Of a DNA stretch of 64,000 bases, positions 51,975 to 58,804 are shown in pieces. The first letter of the stretch is position 1, and the number at the start of each line of letters is the position of its first letter. The notes below the pieces were generated by a model. The model was not told the DNA's origin. It saw only the letters and a program-made list of their open reading frames with translations, and did no database searches. The position numbers and the translations under genes were made by a program. This stretch comes from JBDTSW01 sp963807385 (GTDB lineage Bacteria; Actinomycetota; Thermoleophilia; Solirubrobacterales; 70-9): NCBI GenBank assembly GCA_963807385.1, contig CAWEBQ010000003.1, positions 186,001-250,000 on the forward strand, written 5' to 3'.

Positions 51975-53201
51975 TCACCGCGGCGAAGCTCGACGGCCTG
52001 CAACCGGATCTGTGGGAGCGAGGGCCGACTTGGTCCGCGCGGGATCCTGAGTGCGCGTTATTCGCGCCGCCTTGGCCACCTGCTTGGCGTCTCGCCTGAT
52101 CTGCGCGAGCGGGCCCGCGACGCCTGCCTGGTAGCCGACGAAGTGGAGCCCCGCGGCGTTTGAGGCGGCGTCGCCGCCACAGGCGTGGGGTCGGCCATCG
52201 GGCCCGAGAACGTCGAGGTGTCCAACCAGGGGGCTGAGCCCGCGCCGGTATCCCGTCGCGGCGACGATGACATCGGGCTGGAGACAGCTTGAGTCCGACA
52301 GCACCACTGCGCCGTCGTCGAACCCCGTGACCGCCGCAACCACCTTGATTCTCCCTCGCTTCAGAGCTGCGACAAAACCGTTGTCCACCGCCGGCGCCTT
52401 TCCATGTTCGATGATCTCGCTCTTGATGCCGAGCGGTGCTCGCGCCAAGCCATGGGGCCTGAGATCCCCGAAGGCCAGGCGCTGCCCGTCCCGCGCGAGA
52501 CGATCGGCGACCCGCGGCGGCAGGATCTCCAGCAACGGAGAGGCGGCGTGCATCGGCAGACCGTGCCAGTGGCGCGTCATCAGGTTCGGCGGAGTGCGCA
52601 CGGCAACGCGAACCGACCGCGCCTCGCTCGCGGCGATCAGGCCTGCGAGCTCGATCCCGCTGGTGTTGGCGCCGGCGATCAGCACGTCCTTGTCGGCGAA
52701 GCACCCGTTATCCCGGTACTCAGCGGCGTGCAGGAGTTGCCCGCGAAACGACTCCCGCCCTGGCCATTCGGGTGTGTACGCCTCGCCGTCATAACCAATC
52801 GCGATCACGACGACACGCGCGTTGAAGAAGTCGCGTGAGGAGTCCACCCGCCAACCACCGAGATGTCGATCGATCCGTTCGACTTCGGTCTTGAACCGGA
52901 CCGCCAGTCGATGGCGTGCGCTGTAGCGCTCGAGATAGGAAACCCATTCGTCACGCGTGGGGTAGTCGCGCATGCCCCAACTGGTGCCGTCGTCCGGCAG
53001 GCGCGAGAGCCAGCCGAGCGAGTTCAGCTGTAGCGCCTGATAGCGGTCGCGCCAGGCCGAACCGACGCAATCGGCGCGTTCGAGGATCAGTGGCTCCAGG
53101 CCCGTCTTGCGCAGCATCGCGGCCGACGCCAGTCCGGCCGCCCCCGCTCCGACGACGATCGCGTCGGGGCCGGTGGCTGGGCCTGTCGCGTGCTGCGTCA
53201 T
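51975..53201 (-). CDS. Flavin-dependent monooxygenase / FAD-NAD(P) oxidoreductase
   Basis: A 408-residue protein with two dinucleotide folds: VVGAGAAGLASAAML near residues 16-30 for FAD and VLIAGANTSGIELAGLIA near 168-185 for NAD(P)H. WRDRYQALQLNSLGWLSRLP and MRDYPTRDEWVSYLERYSARH are typical of flavin-containing monooxygenase (YUCCA/CzcO-like) members, and VVIAIGYDGE and IVAATGYRRGL mark the sheet ends. The start ATG overlaps the stop of the carotenoid oxygenase gene by 4 nt, so both act together, perhaps on the same apocarotenoid or its aldehyde. The tail after residue 380 is Arg/Ala-rich and probably disordered. Confidence 0.9.
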   Translation of the reverse strand: MTQHATGPATGPDAIVVGAGAAGLASAAMLRKTGLEPLILERADCVGSAWRDRYQALQLNSLGWLSRLPDDGTSWGMRDYPTRDEWVSYLERYSARHRLAVRFKTEVERIDRHLGGWRVDSSRDFFNARVVVIAIGYDGEAYTPEWPGRESFRGQLLHAAEYRDNGCFADKDVLIAGANTSGIELAGLIAASEARSVRVAVRTPPNLMTRHWHGLPMHAASPLLEILPPRVADRLARDGQRLAFGDLRPHGLARAPLGIKSEIIEHGKAPAVDNGFVAALKRGRIKVVAAVTGFDDGAVVLSDSSCLQPDVIVAATGYRRGLSPLVGHLDVLGPDGRPHACGGDAASNAAGLHFVGYQAGVAGPLAQIRRDAKQVAKAARITRTQDPARTKSALAPTDPVAGRRASPR

Positions 53202-54631
53202 CTTTCTGCGCCGAAGTACTGGCCGTGGAAGCCAAAGGGAATGTGGTGGGGCGCCTCGGCTCGGCCGAGTTCATCGAGCGAGCCGGCATCGAGCACCAAC
53301 AGGAACGAGCGTCCTTGGCTCGCATCGAGCACGACGGAGAGGATTACGCCATCGTCCTCGGCTCGCGCTTTGGGGCGCGCCACGAATACGGGCTCACCGG
53401 GGTAGCAGCCAGGCTGGGACCACTCGTTGAGGTCACCTGACTCGACATCGGCCTTGACGAGTTGGTCGAACCAGTCGCTGCTCTGCTCGCGGTACGCCGC
53501 TGCATAGGCGTAGCGATATGCGCGTGCATTGCAAGCGGCATAGTTGATCTGCGGTAATTCGATGTCGTGGTCGCACAGCCGTTCTCCTATCCCCTCGCCT
53601 CCGCGGAGTGGCACGCGATAGCGCTTGAGCTTGGTCGGCCGAACCGGGTCGCCGTCGCTGCGTAGCCGCTCGACCTCGAGCGCTTTGATCGCCGCCGGTC
53701 CATGCTCGTGGACGACGATGTCGATGACCAACTCGCCGTCGCGCTCAAAGGCGTTGACGTGATGGAAGGCGAAGAACGGCTCGGCCTCGTATGTTGCCTG
53801 CAGTTCTCCGTTTTGGCGGTCGATGACCAGGAAGCGCGTCCCGCGTTCGGGCTTCCAGCGGTAGTTGTCGATCAGCGGATCCCTACCCAGGACCAGGCGC
53901 CGCGGGTTAACGACGAAGGGGAACTCGACGAGCACGAGGTGACGCTCGGTCATCCCGAAACTGTGCATATACGCGGGTTCACTGACCGGGATCCGGGCTA
54001 TCTCCCGTCTCCTGGTCGATCCGGACCCGACTGCGAACAGGCGGTATGACGGTCGCGCCGAAAGGTGGCTGACGTAACTCAGCAGCTCGCCGCGTTTCGG
54101 GTCAAAGTGCGGGTGAGCGGTCGCGATGTGGCCGCCGAGCCCGTCCTTCCACCTGATTGTGCCCAGGGTATCCAGGGTCTCGGGGTCGAACTCGACCGGG
54201 AGCGGCACCTCCGTCATCGCGATGAAGCGCTCGCCAAGCTTCGTAACGTTGACGTTGCAGTTGTCGTTCGGGTTGGCGCCAAACAGCGTCATCGTCCGTT
54301 TGAACAGCCTGCGACAGGGGTCCTGGGCAAACCCGATCATTCCGACCTCCCCATCCTGGGACTTCGCATGGGCGTGCGTCTCCAGGAAGCGGCTGCCGTA
54401 ACCGACCTGACCATCGCTGAAAGAGAAGGCGTTGAGCATCGCCAGCCCGTCAAACCAGTGGCGCAACGGCTTGCCACCGATGTCGAGCGCCGCCGGCGTC
54501 ACCCGGACCAGGGTGCCGGTCAACCAAGCCGGGAGGTTCCCACTGACGGGCAACCGGTCGATAACCAGCTCCTCATGGAGCGTCTCGAAGCCCTGTTTAC
54601 GGGAAGTCTGGGTCTTGGCCTGCGGTGTCAT
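53198..54631 (-). CDS. Carotenoid cleavage oxygenase (RPE65/CCD family)
   Basis: 477 residues from ATG 54631, which has GAAGG just upstream; an ATG at 54673 lies inside the operator region. It is a seven-bladed propeller non-haem iron dioxygenase, and all four iron histidines are visible: H173 in TAHPHFDP, H223 in YMHSFGMT, H290 in FAFHHVNAFE and H469 in GFHGQYF. Other signatures include FDGLAMLNAFSFSDG and NPNDNCNVNVTKLG. The family cleaves carotenoids or stilbenes into aldehydes such as retinal. With a heliorhodopsin downstream on the same strand, retinal or apocarotenal production is a reasonable inference, though site specificity cannot be read. It is divergent from padR and probably repressed by it. 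Confidence 0.93.
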   Translation of the reverse strand: MTPQAKTQTSRKQGFETLHEELVIDRLPVSGNLPAWLTGTLVRVTPAALDIGGKPLRHWFDGLAMLNAFSFSDGQVGYGSRFLETHAHAKSQDGEVGMIGFAQDPCRRLFKRTMTLFGANPNDNCNVNVTKLGERFIAMTEVPLPVEFDPETLDTLGTIRWKDGLGGHIATAHPHFDPKRGELLSYVSHLSARPSYRLFAVGSGSTRRREIARIPVSEPAYMHSFGMTERHLVLVEFPFVVNPRRLVLGRDPLIDNYRWKPERGTRFLVIDRQNGELQATYEAEPFFAFHHVNAFERDGELVIDIVVHEHGPAAIKALEVERLRSDGDPVRPTKLKRYRVPLRGGEGIGERLCDHDIELPQINYAACNARAYRYAYAAAYREQSSDWFDQLVKADVESGDLNEWSQPGCYPGEPVFVARPKARAEDDGVILSVVLDASQGRSFLLVLDAGSLDELGRAEAPHHIPFGFHGQYFGAER

Positions 54632-54639
54632 CTCGACCT

Positions 54640-54668
54640 TCGGTAGATATTCTGTACCGATATATCGG
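54640..54668. promoter_or_regulatory. Two palindromes in the divergent CCO/padR promoter
   Basis: TCGGTA (54640-54645) and TACCGA (54655-54660) form an inverted repeat with a 9-nt AT-rich spacer. It is immediately followed by, and overlaps, the perfect 12-bp palindrome CCGATATATCGG (54657-54668). They lie 9-37 nt upstream of the carotenoid oxygenase start, a suitable place for a PadR-type repressor to block transcription. The local AT-richness may also be the -10 region. Confidence 0.6.
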
Positions 54669-54683
54669 AGCACAACAACCGCA

Positions 54684-54706
54684 TCGAGGCAATCAGATTG
54701 CCTCGA
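54684..54706. promoter_or_regulatory. Perfect 23-bp palindrome, probable PadR operator
   Basis: Arms TCGAGGCAATC (54684-54694) and GATTGCCTCGA (54696-54706) are exact reverse complements around one central A. It is 31 nt before the padR start and 53 nt before the carotenoid oxygenase start, so binding could control both. There is no downstream T run, and it sits between divergent starts, so a terminator role is unlikely. Confidence 0.7.
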
Positions 54707-54737
54707 CCGGTAGCGCGAGACCCATTGGAGGCCTGCG

Positions 54738-55298
54738 ATGCGACTGAAGCCAAGCGCCTACCTGATCCTCGGAATGCTCCAGGCGGGCGTCGAAACCGGC
54801 TACGAGATCAAGCGTTCCGTTGATCTGACAACCAGGTTCTTCTGGGCGGCGTCGTTCGCGCAGGTCTACCCCGAGCTGGCGCGGTTGGAAAAAGACGGCT
54901 ACATCCAGGGTTCGGATCAGCCGCGCGGGGCAAGGCCGCGAAAGGTCTACCGCCTTACCGAGCGCGGCGAGCGCGCGCTCCGGGAGTGGCTGCGAAGCAG
55001 TCGGATGCCCGACTTCGAGTTTCGTGACGAGGGCCTGTTGCGCCTGTTCTTCGCCAGTCCGCTGCCGGAGGAGGAGGCGTTGGCGCTTGTCGGGCGTCTG
55101 CGTCTGCAAGCCGAAGAAGTCGACCATGCCTTCCGCGAGGACATCCTGCCGCTGGCCGAGCTCGCGCCCGCGGAGGGTCTTCGCGCCCCGCTCGTTGCGG
55201 CCCGTTTTGGCGCCGACTACTACTCGTGGAGGGCGCGCTGGTTCGCCGAACTTGAGGACGAGCTTACGAACGCCCGAGCATTCGGACTTCGCGATTGA
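54738..55298 (+). CDS. PadR-family transcriptional regulator
   Basis: A 186-residue repressor-type regulator starting at ATG 54738 with GGAGG seven nucleotides upstream. The winged-helix domain (1-75) has YLILGMLQAGVETGYEIKR, the recognition helix around ASFAQVYPELARLEKDGYI, and the wing RPRKVYRLTERGERALREWL, all characteristic of PadR. The C-terminal helical dimer domain (about 95-186) resembles PadR subfamily 1 (AphA/VirR-like). Divergent from the carotenoid oxygenase operon, so it is likely its autoregulated local repressor. A small-molecule or light-dependent inducer is not evident. Confidence 0.93.
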   Translation: MRLKPSAYLILGMLQAGVETGYEIKRSVDLTTRFFWAASFAQVYPELARLEKDGYIQGSDQPRGARPRKVYRLTERGERALREWLRSSRMPDFEFRDEGLLRLFFASPLPEEEALALVGRLRLQAEEVDHAFREDILPLAELAPAEGLRAPLVAARFGADYYSWRARWFAELEDELTNARAFGLRD

Positions 55299-55334
55299 GC
55301 GCTGACTCCGGATCAGCGCGTGCGTCTTAAAAGC

Positions 55335-55425
55335 CCGGTTCGGTGCCTGGCCGAGCGGCTCATGGAGGCCAGCCGGTGCTAGCCCGCCTGGCACGCCCAG
55401 GGGCGGAGTACCCCCGAAATCCAAG
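55335..55425 (+). ncRNA. Possible structured RNA or tRNA-Ser-like remnant
   Basis: A GC-rich non-coding stretch between padR and a terminator. It contains a GGCCGAGCGGC segment like a tRNA D-arm, a TGCTA stretch like a GCT (Ser) anticodon loop, a GGGG/CCCC hairpin with 7-nt loop at 55400-55415, and a GTGCC/GGCAC long-range pair. No full acceptor stem or T-loop exists, so it is not an intact tRNA. It could be a decayed tRNA or an unrelated small RNA ending at the terminator. Low confidence. Confidence 0.2.
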
Positions 55426-55452
55426 AAGGCCCGCTCAACAGGCGGGCCTTTT
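55426..55452. terminator. Rho-independent terminator
   Basis: Perfect 9-bp stem AAGGCCCGC / GCGGGCCTT around a 7-nt loop (TCAACAG), followed by TT. It serves the plus-strand padR/RNA unit. The stop codon of the truncated minus-strand hydrolase lies inside the stem. Confidence 0.8.
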
Positions 55453-55839
55453 GTGAATAGCGTGCGACGAGTCGACGCAGACGATCGCGGTCGCTCCGTG
55501 CGCGGCGCCATAGAGGGCGGCAACCGTCGCGCCCAGTGAGTGACCGACCACGGCGGGCTCACCCAGCCCCGCGGCCTCGACGACCGCCCGCACGTCGCCG
55601 ACAAGCGACACCGCTGAGTACTCGGGACCAAGCGAGGATCCGCCATGACCCCGTAGGTCCACCCGCACGCAGGTGAAGCTGCGGCGGAGCAGATCCGTCA
55701 CTGGCTCCCATGCCTGCCGGGAGCTGGTAAGACCGTGAATGAACACCACGGGCGGTCCCTCACCTGCGACGTCGTATGCGATCGCCGTGCCATCCGGCCT
55801 TCTCAGCGTCGCGGGGTGAACCTCGTGGCGGTTGGCCAT
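55435..55839 (-). pseudogene. Truncated alpha/beta hydrolase (N-terminal half only)
   Basis: A 134-residue frame with a good hydrolase opening: PDGTAIAYDVAGEGPPVVFIHGLTSS, VDLRGHGGSS and the nucleophile elbow VVGHSLGATVAALYG (Ser near 104). It then stops after VCVDSSHAI, within the terminator hairpin at 55426-55450. The catalytic Asp and His and the cap domain are missing; intact relatives are about 250-290 residues. A rearrangement probably joined the broken gene to the terminator. It could still be translated but should not be active. Confidence 0.75.
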
Positions 55840-55912
55840 TTCTCAGCGCATTATGTCGCCGCTACGGGAAGGGTTCCGATGGGCGCCAGTGGCGCCGGCA
55901 GCGCATCCTTAG

Positions 55913-56080
55913 ACGATCGTCGATGCGGATCGCGAGTTGCTGGAGCCCCTACTCGAAGGCCTGCACGAGGATCACCTGGTCGAGGAGAACGCCCTCGAAA
56001 GGGTCTTCGGCGTCGAGCCGACGCCCTTCATCGAGTCGGCGCGCTCAGCGCTGGAGGAGATGGAGCTCGCCACTGACTGA
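55913..56080 (+). pseudogene. Orphan C-terminal coding remnant
   Basis: A 55-residue open frame preceded directly by an in-frame TAG and lacking a good start (only TTG 55937). The peptide (TIVDADRELLEPLLEGLHED, then HLVEENALERVFGVEP and SARSALEEMELATD) has the acidic amphipathic helical character and codon bias of real protein. The 298-nt gap around it (55840-56137) holds nothing else I can support. Confidence 0.3.
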
Positions 56081-56137
56081 TCCGCGGACGGGACCGCGGC
56101 CCGCCGCGACGGCGCAGACTCAAACCCCCGCGGGCCC

Positions 56138-56434
56138 CTAGGCCGGATTCGCGGCCGCCCAGGCCACGATCTCCTGCGTGCCGGAGATCACTGCCTCATC
56201 GTCGGTCACGAGCACGGGCACTTCGAACCGGCCGGTGAGCTCCTTCACCGCGCGCCGGCCGGAGGACATGTTGAAAACGCTCGGCAGCACCCGCCAGCCG
56301 TACGAGCGCACCACCTCAGGATCGTGCCGGGCCTCGAGAAGCGCCTCGTGCGCAACCCCGCACGGATGCGGGTTTCCACCGCCCACGAGCGGCGTCGAAC
56401 CGCGCCACGTTCCCCAGCAGACGTAGAGCTTCAC
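56138..56434 (-). CDS. Glutathione S-transferase N-terminal/glutaredoxin-like domain protein
   Basis: A 98-residue thioredoxin-fold protein. It opens MKLYVCWGTWRG, has NPHPCGVAHEALLEARHDPEVV with the only active-site-like cysteine (C25), then LPSVFNMSSGRRAVKELTGR, and ends with VPVLVTDDEAVISGTQEIVAW, in which the cis-proline VPVL and following acidic loop are classical for GST N-domains. The C-terminal helical GST domain is absent. From memory such short forms are common in Thermoleophilia. Role unknown. Confidence 0.8.
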   Translation of the reverse strand: MKLYVCWGTWRGSTPLVGGGNPHPCGVAHEALLEARHDPEVVRSYGWRVLPSVFNMSSGRRAVKELTGRFEVPVLVTDDEAVISGTQEIVAWAAANPA

Positions 56435-56484
56435 GCGGCGATCGTATCCCGTACGGGCCCGCCGTAGCGGGGCTTCCTGACGAA

Positions 56485-56558
56485 TAGCGGGGGCGGGATT
56501 TGAACCCGCGACCTCCGGGTTATGAGCCCGGCGAGCTACCTGACTGCTCCACCCCGCG
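56485..56558 (-). tRNA. Initiator tRNA-fMet (anticodon CAT)
   Basis: 74-nt cloverleaf without encoded CCA. The acceptor stem CGCGGGG pairs with CCCCGC, leaving C1 opposite U72 unpaired. The D-arm is GAGC/GCTC, and the anticodon arm CCGGG-CTCATAA-CCCGG has the three consecutive G:C pairs diagnostic of initiators. The T-arm is GCGGG-TTCAAAT-CCCGC. The mismatch at 1:72 and the GGG/CCC anticodon stem separate it from elongator tRNA-Met. Confidence 0.97.
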
Positions 56559-56595
56559 TCGCAGAGGCGATTCTAGAGCAGTGGGGGCTGAGTGC

Positions 56596-56781
56596 CTACT
56601 CAGCCGCGCCGGCTGAATCCGCGCGTGCCTTGGCCAGGCGTGAATTCGCCAGCTTCAGGTGCTGCTCGAGCTCACGGAGGTGGGCCTGGGAGGTGGCGCT
56701 GGGGCCGTAGGACTTGGCTCGGTAGAGGCGGTAGCGGTCCCGCGCGTATCGGGCGTCAGCCTCGAGCTGATCGGTGCCCAT
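56596..56781 (-). CDS. Small hypothetical helical protein
   Basis: A 61-residue protein (MGTDQLEADARYARDRYRLY, then helical AHLRELEQHLKLANSRLAKARAD). Heptad-like spacing of Leu and Ala suggests a coiled coil. It starts two bases after the stop of the 127-residue gene, so the two form an operon directly upstream of the tRNA gene. I recognise no family. Confidence 0.65.
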   Translation of the reverse strand: MGTDQLEADARYARDRYRLYRAKSYGPSATSQAHLRELEQHLKLANSRLAKARADSAGAAE

Positions 56782-56783
56782 GC

Positions 56784-57167
56784 TCAGTACTTCTTGGTGA
56801 TCGCCTCGAGGATGAACGTCTCAGTGGTGGCGCCGGTCTTCTTGTCCTGCTTGCTCATTCGTGCCGAGACGCGGCGGTGGGTGGCCTTGGAGACCGCACC
56901 GCTAGTCGCTCGCCGGTAGCCGATCATGGTGCGGGGCTCGCCGCCGTCTTCCCCGCTGGCGCCGATGCCCTCATTGAGCGCGTCGAGGCCGGCCGGAAGG
57001 GTCCAGCGAACCACTCTGCCATCGAACTCGAGCGCCGTATCGACCGGACGGGCTCCGGCGAAGCGGGCCCAGACCGAGGCGAGCGACGATGCGATCTCGT
57101 CGGACAGCTCGCTGGCGGGCGTCGAGGGGACGGCGTCCGGCGCGGTGGTTGCATCCTGGTCGGTCAT
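56784..57167 (-). CDS. Hypothetical protein
   Basis: A 127-residue acidic-N-terminus protein. After a disordered first 20 residues it has ELSDEIASSLASVWARFAG, then EFDGRVVRWTLPAGLDALNEG, MIGYRRATSGAVSKATHRRVSARM and an ETFILEAITKKY end. The helix-strand pattern vaguely recalls DUF2294-type proteins, but I cannot assign it. It is co-transcribed with the downstream 61-residue gene (2-nt gap). Confidence 0.65.
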   Translation of the reverse strand: MTDQDATTAPDAVPSTPASELSDEIASSLASVWARFAGARPVDTALEFDGRVVRWTLPAGLDALNEGIGASGEDGGEPRTMIGYRRATSGAVSKATHRRVSARMSKQDKKTGATTETFILEAITKKY

Positions 57168-57278
57168 GCCGACCTCGCTTTCTCACCGTCCTCGATCGAT
57201 ATGCACGACGGGCAGAGGGACGGCGAAAAAGAACCCAGCGGCAAATCTAAGTCTACCCGGGCCCCCTATCTGCCTGCC

Positions 57279-57656
57279 TCAGTCCGCGAAGTCGAAGGTG
57301 AAGTAGGCGGCCTCGCCGTCACAGCGCCAGACGCCGGCGAGCTCGCCGCCCTCGGTCCGTTCGCAACTGAAGTCGCTCAGCTCGAACTGGGTCGAGATCG
57401 AGCCGATCTTCGACATCGCGTCCTCGACCGCCGAGCAGTCGACGCCGTACGACGTGACGTTGGTGATGTTGGGCGGCGAGTCGGCTCCCGGGCACGGCTC
57501 GGATTCGGCGCTACCGCCTCCGGTCGCCCCCGTCGCCCCCTCGGTACCGGTGGATTCGGTGGCGGTGGTGCTTGCGGTGGTCGCGTCGTCATCGTCGCCG
57601 CAGGCGGCGAGAAGGAGGACGGCGGCCAGGATCAGGGCGAGAGCGGGACGTTTCAT
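57279..57656 (-). CDS. Small lipoprotein
   Basis: A 125-residue secreted lipoprotein: signal peptide with lipobox LLAAC (Cys near 19), an Asp run, then a 30-residue Thr/Gly/Ser/Glu tether, and a compact C-terminal domain (about 53-125) with four cysteines (EPCPGAD, GVDCSAVED, DFSCERT, WRCDGEAAYF) likely forming two disulfides. It resembles DUF4333/DUF4190-type small actinobacterial lipoproteins in general layout, but no family is certain. Surface-exposed; function unknown. Confidence 0.78.
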   Translation of the reverse strand: MKRPALALILAAVLLLAACGDDDDATTASTTATESTGTEGATGATGGGSAESEPCPGADSPPNITNVTSYGVDCSAVEDAMSKIGSISTQFELSDFSCERTEGGELAGVWRCDGEAAYFTFDFAD

Positions 57657-57827
57657 GCCCTGAAGTTAACCCGGATCCCCGGAGGGAAGCGGAACTCGTG
57701 GTTCGCGGGGCCGGAATGCCCTTGGCCAAGCTTGGCCGCGCGCCGACTAGAGTGGCCGAATGGCAGCCGCAGCCGCAAGCTGGGTCGTGTTGGTCACGGG
57801 CAGCTCCGACCCGATCGAGCGCGCGCG

Positions 57828-58754
57828 ATGAGGGTCGCCGTGATCGACATGGGGACGAACTCCACCCGGCTCCTCGTCGCCGACGTCGAAGCAGACGGCA
57901 TCCGGGAGGTGGAGCGTCGCTCGACGGTGACCCGGCTCGGCCGCGGGGTGGATACCTCAGGTCAGCTCGCCGCGGAGGCAATCGATGATGTCTGCGAGGC
58001 GGTCGGGAGCTATATCGGCATCTACGGCGAGCTCGGCCCCGAGCGCGTTACCGCCCTCGCCACCAGCGCCGTCCGCGACGCCAGGAACGGCGGCGCGTTC
58101 ATCGCCGAATTGCGCGAACGGTTCGCGCTCGACGCGCGGACGATCGAGGGAGTCGAGGAGGCACGCCTCACCTACCTGGGCGCCAGCGCCGGGCGCGGCG
58201 GCGCGGCGGACCGGACGCTGGTGATCGACATCGGCGGAGGCTCGACCGAACTGATCGTCGGCTCCGGCAGCGAGATCGGCTTCCACGCCTCGCTGCAGGC
58301 CGGGACGGTCCGCCACTCCGAGCGCCACCTCCCGCACGACCCTCCCACCGCCGCCGAGCTGGAGACACTCGCCGACGACGTCCGCTCGCTGATCGGCGCC
58401 GAGCTCCAGGGCGAGGCGATGGTGACGGCCCGCGCCGGGATCGCGGTTGCCGGCACCCCGACATCGCTCGCCGCGATGGACCTGAAGCTGGATCCCTACG
58501 ACCCCGATGCCGTCGAGGGTCACCGCCTGGGGCTGGCCTCGATCCAGCACATGTGCTCCGAGCTGTCGGCGATGCCCCTCGCCGAGCGCCTGGAGGTCAC
58601 CGGCCTCCACCCGGACCGGGCCCCGACAATCGTCGCCGGGATCGTGATCCTGATCCAGGTGATGCGGGCCTTCGGCCTCTCGGAGATCGAGGTTTCCGAG
58701 CACGACATCCTCTACGGCGCCGCGCTCGAGTCCGCGCAGGCAATCGCCCACTAG
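57828..58754 (+). CDS. ppx: Exopolyphosphatase / pppGpp phosphohydrolase (Ppx/GppA)
   Basis: 308 residues from ATG 57828; open frame extends far upstream but the family starts with RVAVIDMGTNSTRLLVAD, the phosphate-1 loop. Also visible are the ALATSAVRDARNG motif, the catalytic-base segment VEEARLTYLGA (Glu), the phosphate-2 loop VIDIGGGSTELIVG near residues 130-143, and AGTPTSLAAMDL. Only the two actin-like N-terminal domains are present, the short Ppx1/MTH-type length usual for actinobacteria. Acts on polyphosphate chains or pppGpp in the cytosol. A 23-codon frame (57760-57831) overlaps its start by an ATGA. Confidence 0.92.
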   Translation: MRVAVIDMGTNSTRLLVADVEADGIREVERRSTVTRLGRGVDTSGQLAAEAIDDVCEAVGSYIGIYGELGPERVTALATSAVRDARNGGAFIAELRERFALDARTIEGVEEARLTYLGASAGRGGAADRTLVIDIGGGSTELIVGSGSEIGFHASLQAGTVRHSERHLPHDPPTAAELETLADDVRSLIGAELQGEAMVTARAGIAVAGTPTSLAAMDLKLDPYDPDAVEGHRLGLASIQHMCSELSAMPLAERLEVTGLHPDRAPTIVAGIVILIQVMRAFGLSEIEVSEHDILYGAALESAQAIAH

Positions 58755-58804
58755 CCCCAGAGCACGTGTGCGGCGGCGGGCCATAGCGGGTACGCCTACC
58801 CTCG

